DNA of 64,000 nucleotides from Sunxiuqinia indica (GCF_009847015.1 NZ_WVEM01000005.1:62001-126000); one strand, 5' to 3'; numbered from the stretch's first letter, positions 26,667 through 35,131 are shown. The notes: a model not told the origin generated them from the letters alone. A program made the numbers and translations.

Positions 26667-29255
26667 TTAATTTGATTTCATACGTAAAACTGAAAAAGAG
26701 TATGCCGGCAATGTGTAAGTAAGTTCTTTGTCAATTTGAATGGTGCTCGCTTCTGGTTTGGCCTTTTCATCATCTACCTCACCCGAAAGAACTGTTAATT
26801 GCGCATCTCCGAAAGCAATCGGAATTTTTGACAAATCAACTTCTGTATGAACAGAGACTGGCAAAAGGTTAGTTAATTTCAGAATATAATCACCAGATTT
26901 GCTATCGTAAACCAACGACGAGGCAACACGCTTTTGCACATCTTCACTGTTATCCGACAAACTAACCATAGACGGAATATACTCATCGCCTGAGTTTTGT
27001 CCGAAAAGCTTCTGGACATAGTAATCAGGGGTCAGATAAATGTTGGTATTATCGAAATAAATTAAGTCCGGATTCCACTGAGTATTCCCTTTTTTAGCCA
27101 GCAAGGGAGCGTACGAAGTCATGCTCACCACATCAGCATTCCGTTCAACATTAATTAAATGAAGCGCATCGCACAAGGCTGTTTCCATATTCAGCTTTCG
27201 ACCCGGAATATGGGTCGCATATTCGCCCAAATACACCTTTGGCTCCGAGCGATCATACCGGTCATAGTAATCCTGGTTATTCAAATACCACCCCGGAGGT
27301 TGGTAGTAATGTTCGTCGACCATTGGCACTTCCAGCTTCGAAGCTAGTTCCCAGCCCACGCGATAGTCTGTTCCTTCAGAAAAGGGACCAACGGTGCCAA
27401 TCACAGTAATCTCAGGATGTTTTGCTTTGATCGCCTTATAAATCATTTCAAAACGCTCTTTGAAAATATCCGTGATCAAATCTTCGTTGCCAATTCCAAT
27501 ATATTTGAGATTGAAGGGGTTCGGATGCCCGGCCTCCGCCCGCAGTTTTCCCCAGATTGAGTTTTTGTCGCCATTCGCCCATTCAATCAGATCGAGAATA
27601 TCCTGCACGTACTGATCCATGTCGCACATCGGAATTCCTCCTTGCTGCCCATGCCCACCTGTTGACGAATTTTGACAAGGAACACCGGCGGCAATCACAG
27701 GAAGTGGTTCAGCACCAACATCTTCACAAAACTGAAAATACTCAAAATACCCTAGCCCCATCGATTGATGGTAATTCCAAATATTACGATCGGGTTTGCG
27801 CGCCTCCAAAGGACCTATCGTATTTTTCCATCGGTAAATGTTATGCAACCCGTCGCCATGTGCTACACAACCTCCGGGAAATCGAACGAAACGAGGATGC
27901 AGATCAGCAATGGTTTGAGCCAAATCGGCTCGCAATCCATTCTTTCTTTCTTTGAAAGTTTTTCGCGGAAAAAGGGATATCATATCCAATGCTATTTTCC
28001 CTTTAAATTGGGGTGTTAGCGCTAATATTGCCTTGTCAGTTGTCTCCTTGGCGGTAAGCGTCAAGGTCAACTTTGTCCAGTCCGACTTCACCGCTGTTGA
28101 TTGACCTTCAGCATAAACATTACCCTCTTCATCCACTAGCCGAACTTCCAATTTTCCTTTTGGTCCCTCCAATGTGCGTGCAAATACGGAGAAATCATAT
28201 TTGGCTCCAGCTTTCAGTGGAATTCCATCAAAGCCTTCATTTTGCAATGATTCGCTTTTCTCGCCAGTAATTACAACGGCGTAATGCTTTTGATTGGGAT
28301 GAACCGGAACCAAGGTATCAATAAAGAAATTATCTTCGTCACCTGTAAAGCTCCAGGCTTTTTTACTATTCCAGGTTTTATCGCGGAATTTGGTATCTGA
28401 AGGATTGTACTCGAAGCCTCTGTTTTGCACTAACTCGGCATACAAACCGCCATCAGCTGCATAGTTAATATCTTCAAAAAACACACCAATCAGCAGGTCG
28501 CTAATTGCCTTGCTTTTCTCTGGCATCGCAGTTATTTTAGCATTTAATGGTTTTAAATCAGAATAGCGATCAGTATCATCCGTTAATCGTTCTGAGCGCT
28601 GTATCTCATGGTATTTCGTCAGCTCATAAAAACGAATCAATCCGTCAACAACCGACCACGAAACCTTTGACACAACACCGAATTGTTTTTCACCATCAAT
28701 CAGCACTTTTTCGCGTACACCAACCCGGTCTGTTTCATCTCCTTCAACCGTTTGCGAGTAGCTTTTAAAATCAGTTGTGGTTGTTTTATAGATTTTCTGT
28801 TCCTCATGCCAATCACTTAACCACGTAATTTGATAAACATTTTCCGTCGACAGGAAAGTAACCTCTGGAAGCATAACATTTCCCGTTTCCAGTACATACG
28901 GATAAGATTGCGGCGACCAGGTATATAAATCATCGGTTTGCGCGTGGGCAAATTGTCTCGTTTTTTCATTCAAACTCCAGATCGCATGCCATTCACCCTC
29001 ATTATCGTGAAACAAAAAAGGAGTTAACATCCGCTTTTGTGATCCCCATGTTCCAAAATCAGAAAATAAAAAACAGAATTCCGGCCCAATCGAATGCCAT
29101 CTTTCCCGATCAACACTCCAGGCATAATGCAAACCATTTTTGCCATTATTTTTTTGCGTTGAATAAGAGAAAACATAGGCAGAATCTGGCTCATTTGCCT
29201 GTGATGAAAACACTGAAAACAAACCTAAAATAAAGATGGAAAGTAGTAGTTTCAT
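26667..29255 (-). CDS. GH51 alpha-L-arabinofuranosidase with degenerate GH43-like N-terminal domain
   Basis: 862 residues, exported (signal near SSQANE). Residues about 240-862 are a full GH51: a carbohydrate-binding-like jelly roll (about 300-420), RFVRFPGGCVAHGD, the acid/base Glu in GIGNEDL (about residue 590), the nucleophile Glu in YLGEYATH (about 677) and a C-terminal arabinofuranosidase beta domain. Residues 20-235 are an extra domain that resembles the start of the GH43 encoded next door (AYVFSYST... versus GYLFTYFTG) but has lost the catalytic Asp positions (LTPFLF where RDPHIL is expected). It cleaves terminal alpha-L-Araf. First gene of the operon. Confidence 0.9.
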   Translation of the reverse strand: MKLLLSIFILGLFSVFSSQANEPDSAYVFSYSTQKNNGKNGLHYAWSVDRERWHSIGPEFCFLFSDFGTWGSQKRMLTPFLFHDNEGEWHAIWSLNEKTRQFAHAQTDDLYTWSPQSYPYVLETGNVMLPEVTFLSTENVYQITWLSDWHEEQKIYKTTTTDFKSYSQTVEGDETDRVGVREKVLIDGEKQFGVVSKVSWSVVDGLIRFYELTKYHEIQRSERLTDDTDRYSDLKPLNAKITAMPEKSKAISDLLIGVFFEDINYAADGGLYAELVQNRGFEYNPSDTKFRDKTWNSKKAWSFTGDEDNFFIDTLVPVHPNQKHYAVVITGEKSESLQNEGFDGIPLKAGAKYDFSVFARTLEGPKGKLEVRLVDEEGNVYAEGQSTAVKSDWTKLTLTLTAKETTDKAILALTPQFKGKIALDMISLFPRKTFKERKNGLRADLAQTIADLHPRFVRFPGGCVAHGDGLHNIYRWKNTIGPLEARKPDRNIWNYHQSMGLGYFEYFQFCEDVGAEPLPVIAAGVPCQNSSTGGHGQQGGIPMCDMDQYVQDILDLIEWANGDKNSIWGKLRAEAGHPNPFNLKYIGIGNEDLITDIFKERFEMIYKAIKAKHPEITVIGTVGPFSEGTDYRVGWELASKLEVPMVDEHYYQPPGWYLNNQDYYDRYDRSEPKVYLGEYATHIPGRKLNMETALCDALHLINVERNADVVSMTSYAPLLAKKGNTQWNPDLIYFDNTNIYLTPDYYVQKLFGQNSGDEYIPSMVSLSDNSEDVQKRVASSLVYDSKSGDYILKLTNLLPVSVHTEVDLSKIPIAFGDAQLTVLSGEVDDEKAKPEASTIQIDKELTYTLPAYSFSVLRMKSN

Positions 29256-29298
29256 TTTCGTTAGTTGCTGTTTAGTAATTAAACGCCCAGTTAAAAGT

Positions 29299-29330
29299 CA
29301 AAACTACTTTTTTAATTTTAGAATTGCAAT
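29299..29330 (-). promoter_or_regulatory. Predicted promoter of the GH51-GH43 operon
   Basis: Minus strand ATTG (29327-29330), 20-bp spacer, TAGTTTTG (29299-29306). A GC-rich inverted repeat TTTCCGGC-tcat-GCCGGGAAA at about 29340-29360 lies just upstream and could be an operator. Confidence 0.5.
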
Positions 29331-29443
29331 ACACTCCTTTTTCCGGCTCATGCCGGGAAATGAAAAAATTAGTTTAAGAGCAGACAAATTCTCTAGGGTT
29401 TCCGGCAAACACAAACTTCCTATGCAATATCATCTCCTCAATG

Positions 29444-29507
29444 TGTGAATTGTGTAACTTTTTCAGGAAGTTATGTAACCCTTATCCTGAATATATTGTG
29501 ACCTTTA
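29444..29507 (+). promoter_or_regulatory. RTGTAAC-21 promoter A (AraC-kinase operon)
   Basis: TGTGAAT at 29444, GTGTAAC at 29452, ATGTAAC at 29473 (21 bp apart), then GACCTTTA at 29500 as -7 box (27 bp on, one less than in the other seven sites). No TTTG -33 box. It drives the small AraC gene and, in the same run, a hybrid kinase and response regulator, so the regulator probably controls itself. Confidence 0.75.
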
Positions 29508-29530
29508 CACAGATTTCTCAAAAAAATAAT

Positions 29531-30124
29531 TTGAAACTCTATATCAAATACATGGTAAGCAACCGCTGCAAAATGGCGGTAAAGGAAGACCTCAAAAGGC
29601 TTGGACTACATTTCATTATGGTCGATTTAGGTGAGGTTGAAATTATGGAGAACATCTCCGAAGAACAGCGCGAGCAGGTGAAAATTGCTTTGCTCAATTC
29701 GGGATTTGAGCTAATGGACAGTAAACGAGCTGTTTTGATTGAAAAAATTAAAAATACTGTCATCGAAATGGTTCATCATTCAGATCACGTAATCAAAACT
29801 AACTTTTCCAACTTCCTAAGTGAAAAATTAAACCACGATTACACCTATCTCTCCAACTTATTTTCAGCCATACAAGGAACGACCATTGAGCAATTTATTA
29901 TCGCACATAAAATTGAGCGAATTAAAGAATTGATTATTTACGGCGAGCTGAACATTACAGAGATTGCATGGAAGATGAATTACAGCAGTGTGGCCCATTT
30001 ATCCAATCAATTTAAGAAAATGACGGGCCTTACTCCTTCGCACTTTAAAAAACTGAAGGGGCAAAGACGCAGTCCGATTGAACACATCGGAATTTTATTG
30101 AATAACGATGGCACTAATAACTAA
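29531..30124 (+). CDS. Small AraC-family regulator with ferredoxin-like (HMA-type) N-terminus
   Basis: 197 residues from a TTG at 29531, chosen because the paralog at 41139 starts at the matching residue (MKLHIRNMVSNRC versus LKLYIKYMVSNRC). An ATG at 29552 is the alternative and gives a leader length nearer the other members. The upstream ATG at 29441 lies inside the promoter motif and is excluded. Residues 1-65 look like a heavy-metal-associated beta-alpha-beta fold (MVSNRCKMAV, VDLGEVEI) in which the first Cys of the usual CxxC is Ser. Residues 85-185 are an AraC double helix-turn-helix (LNITEIAWKMNYSSVAHLSNQFKKMTGLTPSHFKK). Five bases separate it from the kinase gene. Confidence 0.82.
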   Translation: MKLYIKYMVSNRCKMAVKEDLKRLGLHFIMVDLGEVEIMENISEEQREQVKIALLNSGFELMDSKRAVLIEKIKNTVIEMVHHSDHVIKTNFSNFLSEKLNHDYTYLSNLFSAIQGTTIEQFIIAHKIERIKELIIYGELNITEIAWKMNYSSVAHLSNQFKKMTGLTPSHFKKLKGQRRSPIEHIGILLNNDGTNN

Positions 30125-30129
30125 CAAAA

Positions 30130-32139
30130 ATGGAACAAACGAGGTCACACCAGTCACAATACGCCGGCAGCTTGATCGAAGCCAATCGCGCGCCCTTGGT
30201 TGTGATCAGCCCCAAGGGAAAAATTACTGACATGAACGAGGCCCTGGTTAATACGACCGGAGTATCGCGAGATGAGCTGAAAGGAACCGGATTTCTTGAT
30301 TATTTCACGGAGCCTCTAAAAGCCCATCAGGTTTATCAGGAAGTATTTGCAAAAGAATCGGTTACCGATTCTCCATTAACGCTTCGTCATGCCAATGGCA
30401 AATTGACCGATGTTTTGTATAACGGTTCGGTCTACAAAGACGACCAGGGAAATGTGCTGGGTGCGGTAATTGTTGCCCGCGATGTGACCGAGCAAAAACG
30501 GGCTGAAAATGAGCTAACCGAAGCCATTGTATTTGCCGAGCTGGCCGTTGATATTGCCGAAGATGCCAAATTAAAAGCAGAACATGCCACACGGATTGCC
30601 GAAAACGCGGTGAAAGCCAAACAGCAGTTTTTGTCGAATATGAGCCATGAAATCCGCACCCCCATGAATGCGATTATCGGCTTCACCAAAGTATTACTCA
30701 AGACCGAAATGACTGCCAAACAAAAGGAATACCTGGCAGCCATTAAGCTGAGTGGTGATGCATTGATTGTGTTGATCAACGACATTCTGGATCTGGCAAA
30801 AGTAGATGCCGGAAAAATGACTTTCGAACAAACCCCCTTTAAAATAGCGGCTTCTGTTTCGGCCATGCTTCATTTGTTTGAAACAAAAATTCACGAAAAA
30901 AATCTCAACCTGGTCATGGAGTACGACCAAAATATTCCTGAAATTTTGGTTGGCGACTCGGTCCGCCTGCACCAGATTATTTCAAACCTGGTGGGCAATG
31001 CCGTTAAATTTACAAACAAGGGGAAAATCACGGTTGACGTAAGTTTACGAAGCGAAGACGAGAAAACAACAACCATCCAGTTTTCAGTTACCGATACCGG
31101 AATAGGGATAGCCGAAGAAAAATTGGAAAAAATATTTGAGAACTTTCAGCAGGCGACAAGCGGAACTTCGCGCATTTATGGAGGAACCGGCCTGGGCTTG
31201 GCTATCGTTAAACAATTGGTTGAATCACAAGGAGGAACGGTGACCGTAGAAAGCACGGCTAACCAGGGGTCAACATTTAGCTTTACGCTAGATTTCCTGA
31301 AAACCTCTGAAGATGCTGAATTTGATTCAGGGGTCTTTGAGTTGGACAGCGAACTTGAAAATATAAACATTCTTGTTGTTGAAGACATCGTTCTCAACCA
31401 ACTTCTGATGCGAACCGTACTCGATGATTTCGGTTTTAAACTCGATATTGCCGAGAACGGAAAAATTGCCATTGAAAAGCTTCGGGCTAAATCCTACGAC
31501 CTTATTTTAATGGATTTGCAGATGCCCGAAATGAATGGGTTTGATGCAACTGATTACATCCGCAACACGATGAAATTGCAAATCCCGATCATCGCCTTAA
31601 CGGCCGATGTGACTACTGTTGATCTGGCCAAATGTAAAGCCGTTGGAATGGATGACTACATTGCCAAGCCAGTGGACGAACGCTTATTGTACAGCAAAAT
31701 AGTTGCATTCGTTAAAAAAACAGCTCCCAAAAACCTTAGCGAATCACAAGCCAAAATTATTGATGAAATTATCGTAAACAGCTGTATTAATTTAGAATAC
31801 TTAAATGGCCGAACCAAATCGAATCCGAAACTAATGATGGAAATGATTTCGGTCTATCTGGAACAAACACCATCCTTAATTTCAAACATGAAAAAAGGCT
31901 TGATCGACAAAGACTGGAACCTGCTGTACGCTTCCGCTCATAAAATGATCCCTTCTTTTTCAATCATGGGCATGGGAGTCGAATCAGAAAACCTGGCAAA
32001 AAGGGTTCAGGAATATGCCAGCACACAGCAACAGACGGGAGAAATATCGGAGCTGGTAGGGCAACTCGAAACCGTTTGCACGCAAGCCTGTAATGAATTA
32101 AGAGTAGAGTTAAACCGGATAAAAAACACCGCATCATGA
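30130..32139 (+). CDS. Hybrid sensor histidine kinase PAS-HisKA-HATPase-REC-HPt
   Basis: 669 residues, cytoplasmic (no membrane segment). PAS is at about 15-125, a short coiled coil at 125-165, HisKA with phospho-His173 (SNMSHEIRTPMN) and HATPase with N-box NLVGNAVKF, G1 DTGIGIAEE and G2 GGTGLGLAI. A receiver follows (VVEDIVLNQLLM, phospho-Asp in LILMDLQMPEMNG) and a C-terminal HPt domain (SAHKMIPSF). This is an ArcB/BvgS-type relay built on a soluble PAS sensor. It overlaps the next response regulator by 4 bp, so that protein is the likely phosphoacceptor. Confidence 0.93.
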   Translation: MEQTRSHQSQYAGSLIEANRAPLVVISPKGKITDMNEALVNTTGVSRDELKGTGFLDYFTEPLKAHQVYQEVFAKESVTDSPLTLRHANGKLTDVLYNGSVYKDDQGNVLGAVIVARDVTEQKRAENELTEAIVFAELAVDIAEDAKLKAEHATRIAENAVKAKQQFLSNMSHEIRTPMNAIIGFTKVLLKTEMTAKQKEYLAAIKLSGDALIVLINDILDLAKVDAGKMTFEQTPFKIAASVSAMLHLFETKIHEKNLNLVMEYDQNIPEILVGDSVRLHQIISNLVGNAVKFTNKGKITVDVSLRSEDEKTTTIQFSVTDTGIGIAEEKLEKIFENFQQATSGTSRIYGGTGLGLAIVKQLVESQGGTVTVESTANQGSTFSFTLDFLKTSEDAEFDSGVFELDSELENINILVVEDIVLNQLLMRTVLDDFGFKLDIAENGKIAIEKLRAKSYDLILMDLQMPEMNGFDATDYIRNTMKLQIPIIALTADVTTVDLAKCKAVGMDDYIAKPVDERLLYSKIVAFVKKTAPKNLSESQAKIIDEIIVNSCINLEYLNGRTKSNPKLMMEMISVYLEQTPSLISNMKKGLIDKDWNLLYASAHKMIPSFSIMGMGVESENLAKRVQEYASTQQQTGEISELVGQLETVCTQACNELRVELNRIKNTAS

Positions 32140-32567
32140 ACAAAAATAAAATAAAACTCTTCCTGGTCGATGACGACGCCGTGTTCCTGAAACTGTTGCA
32201 AATAGAATTCATGGAGCAAGCCAATTTTGATATCGAAACCTTCGCTACCGGTGAGCTTTGCCTTGAAAGTTTATCGCACCATCCTGATGTGATCATTTTA
32301 GACTATCATCTGGATGGGGTGGATCCCGACGCCATCAACGGGATTGACACACTGGATGAAATCAAAGCTTTCGACCCGGAGATTCCTGTGATCATGTTGT
32401 CTTCTCAGGATAAAATCGATGTAGCCATCAACTGCATGCACCACAAGGCAACTGACTATGTTGTTAAAAGCGAAACTGCCTTCCTGCGGCTGAAAAAAAT
32501 CATCTCAACCACTTTGGAAACCAAAAAACTCGAAAGGCAATTAAACTGGTACATGGATCGCATGTGA
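32136..32567 (+). CDS. Stand-alone response regulator (receiver only)
   Basis: 143 residues. Acidic pocket DDD at 13-15, phospho-acceptor in IILDYHLDG, switch residue in IMLSSQDK and the Lys in VVKSETAF. There is no DNA-binding or enzymatic domain; the tail after about 125 is one charged helix. Its ATG overlaps the TGA of the hybrid kinase (ATGA), which implies translational coupling. It probably ends the operon AraC-kinase-regulator. Confidence 0.9.
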   Translation: MNKNKIKLFLVDDDAVFLKLLQIEFMEQANFDIETFATGELCLESLSHHPDVIILDYHLDGVDPDAINGIDTLDEIKAFDPEIPVIMLSSQDKIDVAINCMHHKATDYVVKSETAFLRLKKIISTTLETKKLERQLNWYMDRM

Positions 32568-32748
32568 TCAATTTCAACTTTTCATCCGTTTAAAATTTGA
32601 GAACGGATGGAACCGCTCTGCTCTCACATAAACTTTTTTAATCATCCTTGTTTGTGAATTTTTGATTAATAAAGTTCATGTTCGTTTCAATCTATCAAAA
32701 ACCTCTGTAATACAAGGGGTTTCTTATTAGCATCAACAAGCTGCAATG

Positions 32749-32813
32749 TGTGAATGATGTAATTCTTTTCCAAAATTGTGTAATGCTTTTGGGCTTGGAT
32801 GTGCTGACCTTTG
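32749..32813 (+). promoter_or_regulatory. RTGTAAC-21 promoter B (small membrane protein operon)
   Basis: TGTGAAT at 32749, ATGTAAT at 32757, GTGTAAT at 32778 (21 bp), -7 box GACCTTTG at 32806 (28 bp from the second repeat). The predicted start near 32820 excludes the Met at 32818 and supports 32851 as the start codon. Confidence 0.75.
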
Positions 32814-32850
32814 AAAAGTGAAAATACCTTCACAAACTAATTTTATCCAA

Positions 32851-33204
32851 ATGAAAAAAGTAACACTGGTCTTAATGACCGCATTTCTGGTACTATTATT
32901 TTCACCAAACGAATTGAGAGCTGATACAGAACCCATCACGGTTCCTACTGAGGCTGCCACTGAGGTAACCGTTGCGTCAGCAGAAGCCAATGCCCGGATC
33001 GATCGGTTAATGGAAATAAAAGTCATGGATGTATCAACACTAACTGCTTCCGAAAAGCGGGAGCTTCGAAAAGAAGTTCGAGGCATACGATCGGAAATGA
33101 AAGCCAATGGCGAAGCGACTGTTGCCGATAGCCGAAATGGTGGAATTTACCTTTCAGCCGGAGGAATTATTATCGTTATCCTGTTGCTTATCCTATTGCT
33201 ATAA
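32851..33204 (+). CDS. Small exported protein with C-terminal membrane anchor
   Basis: 117 residues. Signal peptide MKKVTLVLMTAFLVLLF...ELRA, an acidic Thr/Glu region, a helical segment (RIDRLMEIKVMDVSTL followed by SEKRELRKEVRGIRSEMK) and a very hydrophobic C-terminal helix (GGIIIVILLLILLL). I recall this layout as a widespread unnamed Bacteroidota protein next to stress membrane genes. Function unknown. It heads a run of four small membrane proteins under promoter B. Confidence 0.75.
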   Translation: MKKVTLVLMTAFLVLLFSPNELRADTEPITVPTEAATEVTVASAEANARIDRLMEIKVMDVSTLTASEKRELRKEVRGIRSEMKANGEATVADSRNGGIYLSAGGIIIVILLLILLL

Positions 33205-33252
33205 GCACTTGGCACAAACTGAATTACCATACAAATTTAAAAATAAATCATC

Positions 33253-33408
33253 ATGGGAAATCTGCTTTATATCGTTGCCGTTGTATTAGTCATTTTATGG
33301 CTGGTCGGATTTGTTGGCTACAATACTGGAGGAATCATACATATTTTGCTCGTTATCGCCCTCATTGCTGTAATCTTTAGAGTGATTCAGGGACGAAGGA
33401 TACTTTAA
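33253..33408 (+). CDS. lmo0937-family small membrane protein
   Basis: 51 residues: MGNLLYIVAVVLVILWLVGF, a VGYNTGG turn, then a second helix and a basic end (QGRRIL). Two transmembrane helices joined by a short Gly-rich turn is the lmo0937/YqaE-like stress-membrane pattern. Function unknown. It is 48 bp after the previous gene and its stop is 1 bp from the next start, so it is plainly operonic. Confidence 0.8.
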   Translation: MGNLLYIVAVVLVILWLVGFVGYNTGGIIHILLVIALIAVIFRVIQGRRIL

Positions 33409-33409
33409 T

Positions 33410-33619
33410 ATGAAGAACTTAGGAATTGTACTTATCGTGCTCGGAATATTGATGATGGTCTATACCGGATTCAATTATGTAACGAAAGAGAATGTTGTTG
33501 ATCTGGGCCCGATTCAAATCAACGCCGAAAAGAGCCATCCGGTCCAATGGTCGCCGGTAGTTGGCTTAGTGCTAATTGTTGGCGGCATTGTTGTGGTTGC
33601 TGTTGATAAAAAGAAATAG
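33410..33619 (+). CDS. Two-helix small membrane protein
   Basis: 69 residues. The first helix is LGIVLIVLGILMMVYTGFNYV, then a loop (TKENVVDLGPIQINAEKSHP) and a second helix (SPVVGLVLIVGGIVVVAV) with a KKK tail. The VDLGPIQI loop recurs in Bacteroidota small membrane proteins of unknown role. Third gene of the promoter B run. Confidence 0.75.
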   Translation: MKNLGIVLIVLGILMMVYTGFNYVTKENVVDLGPIQINAEKSHPVQWSPVVGLVLIVGGIVVVAVDKKK

Positions 33620-33680
33620 CTAAAAACAGCTCCAAAATCATTTAATATCAATCTACTAATTTCTAAAAAAAATAATCCAT

Positions 33681-33866
33681 ATGCCTTTATTATCTATTCT
33701 AATTGTAATCCTTGTTGTGGGTGTTCTTTTGTGGATCATCAATTCGTTCATTCCAATGGATAGCAAGATCAAACAAATCTTCAATATTGTCGTTGTGATT
33801 GCCTTGGTAGTTTGGCTTCTCAAAGCATTTGGAGTGCTCGCTTACCTGACCAACGTCCAGATTTAA
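33681..33866 (+). CDS. Thivi_2564-family small membrane protein
   Basis: 61 residues with two hydrophobic helices around a FIPMDSKIKQIFN connector, the recognisable feature of the Thivi_2564 family. Function unknown. It ends the small-membrane-protein run; a strong terminator follows at 33982. Confidence 0.75.
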   Translation: MPLLSILIVILVVGVLLWIINSFIPMDSKIKQIFNIVVVIALVVWLLKAFGVLAYLTNVQI

Positions 33867-33981
33867 AATCACCCATTTCCAAGGCAAAAACTAAGATTCA
33901 ATAATCTTAAAAGAATCATTGGTGCCGGATTTCCTGTTCTTGAAACAGGTGAGAATGAAACAAACGCTCTGAGCAACATAT

Positions 33982-34018
33982 AAAAGCCAGCTTCGAAAAA
34001 CGGGAGCTGGCTTTTGCA
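33982..34018 (+). terminator. Intrinsic terminator after the small membrane protein operon
   Basis: 11-bp perfect stem AAAAGCCAGCT (33982-33992) pairing AGCTGGCTTTT (34005-34015), 12-nt loop, T-tail. Confidence 0.85.
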
Positions 34019-34066
34019 TGCTGATTTACGTAATGTGCAGCCGAAACAATGCCCCAGTACTGAGTC

Positions 34067-34131
34067 TGTGAATTGTGTAACTTTTTTACATAAATGTGTA
34101 ACGCTTGTCAGCTGCAAGAACCCCACCTTTA
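34067..34131 (+). promoter_or_regulatory. RTGTAAC-21 promoter C (CsbD-like gene)
   Basis: TGTGAAT at 34067, GTGTAAC at 34075, GTGTAAC at 34096 (21 bp), -7 box CACCTTTA at 34124 (28 bp). The predicted start near 34138 is 28 nt before the ATG at 34166. Confidence 0.75.
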
Positions 34132-34165
34132 CAATATGGATCGTGTACCATTTGAATGTAAAAAT

Positions 34166-34354
34166 ATGACAGACATAAAAACTGAAGGTAGCTGGGAAAA
34201 GAGCAAAGACATGCTCAGGCTAAAATTTGAATCGTTAACAAACAGCGACCAGGTACCTTTGGAGGGTAAAAAAGAAAAAGTGATTGCCCGGCTTCAACTG
34301 AAGCTTGGCAAAACAAAAGAAGAATTGGAGAAAATTATTTCCAAACTTCTCTGA
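34166..34354 (+). CDS. CsbD-like general stress protein
   Basis: 62 residues, small, charged and helical: MTDIKTEGSWEKSKDMLRLK, then LEGKKEKVIARLQLKLGKTKEEL. The order matches Bacteroidota CsbD-like proteins (GxWxxxKxxLKxKFxxLT ... EGKxxxxxGxLQxKLGKTKEE). Predicted cytoplasmic; CsbD is a stress-induced protein of unknown mechanism. The frame is open from 34094, but promoter C places the transcript start after the earlier Met codons. Confidence 0.75.
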   Translation: MTDIKTEGSWEKSKDMLRLKFESLTNSDQVPLEGKKEKVIARLQLKLGKTKEELEKIISKLL

Positions 34355-34473
34355 ATAGCAAATAACCAATCTGAATATTCTTTATCACTGTTGTCTGGGA
34401 AAATAAAAACTTGGGTGATGCGAGAAACGAATAAAAATGAAACAACTGATATTCAACAAAATAGAGTCATAGA

Positions 34474-34557
34474 CTAAAGCCCGGACGCTCTGGTGTGATG
34501 ACTAAGCCCGGGATTAATCCCGGGCTTAGTGAATGCCAGATATGACGCGGGCTTTAG
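34474..34557. repeat. REP-like element with 30-bp perfect palindrome
   Basis: A perfect 15+15-bp palindrome with no loop (34501-34530, core GCCCGGGATTAATCCCGGGC) is enclosed by a 10-bp outer inverted repeat CTAAAGCCCG / CGGGCTTTAG (34474-34483, 34548-34557). The GGGCTTTAGCCC and CCCGG-AT-CCGGG words are shared with the REP family around the RAYT gene at 47977. The surrounding 34355-34615 gap has no gene. Confidence 0.75.
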
Positions 34558-34615
34558 CCCATCACTTGAAATTTTAACCGGACACTAATGATTCTTTATA
34601 TTAATAAAAAGCAAA

Positions 34616-35044
34616 ATGAAAACATTAAAAATTAATTCCGCGACACGAAAAATATGTCTGGGAGTTTTCGTGATCATGTTACTGTTTTCGATTGAATCGC
34701 AGGCCAAGAAATACAAATTTTTAGCTTCATCAGTTGTTCCGGCGGCACGTGGTTTTGCCAAGATTACCAAAGATAACAATCATAACTACGTCATTAAGAT
34801 GAAGGTAACAAATTTGGCAGAAGTCAAACGGCTGGACTCTTCGAAACTTTCTTATGTCATTTGGATGGTTACTGACCGTGAAGAAACAAAAAACATTGGG
34901 CAGCTTGATAGTTCTTCAAAGTTCATGCCCAGGAATCTACTGGCATCTTTCAAAACGATAACGTCATTTACTCCAATCCAAATATTTATTACAACAGAAG
35001 ATGAAGTGGACGTTCAGTATCCAGGTTCCCATATTTTGTTTTGA
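34616..35044 (+). CDS. Conserved exported protein, unknown function
   Basis: 142 residues. The N-terminal signal (ICLGVFVIMLLFSIESQA) is followed by a beta-rich domain: SSVVPAARGFAKITKDNNHNYVIKMKVTNLAEVKRL, then VIWMVTDREETKNIGQL, then FITTEDEVDVQYPGSHIL. I recall similar secreted Bacteroidota proteins with the same VVPAARG and QYPGS words, without known function. It may be an interaction or anti-sigma-like beta domain, unproven. No RTGTAAC-21 motif precedes it. Confidence 0.7.
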   Translation: MKTLKINSATRKICLGVFVIMLLFSIESQAKKYKFLASSVVPAARGFAKITKDNNHNYVIKMKVTNLAEVKRLDSSKLSYVIWMVTDREETKNIGQLDSSSKFMPRNLLASFKTITSFTPIQIFITTEDEVDVQYPGSHILF

Positions 35045-35131
35045 CAACGAGCCAATTCCAGCATTAATTCGAATCAAAAGATATCACAAATAGGAAAATT
35101 AGAATTATTACATCATTAAACAATTAGAATT

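Noticed and set aside
29441-29530. ATG at 29441 as start of the first AraC gene
   Set aside because: It lies within the TGTGAAT word of promoter A, upstream of the predicted transcript start, and the paralog begins at the residue matching 29531.
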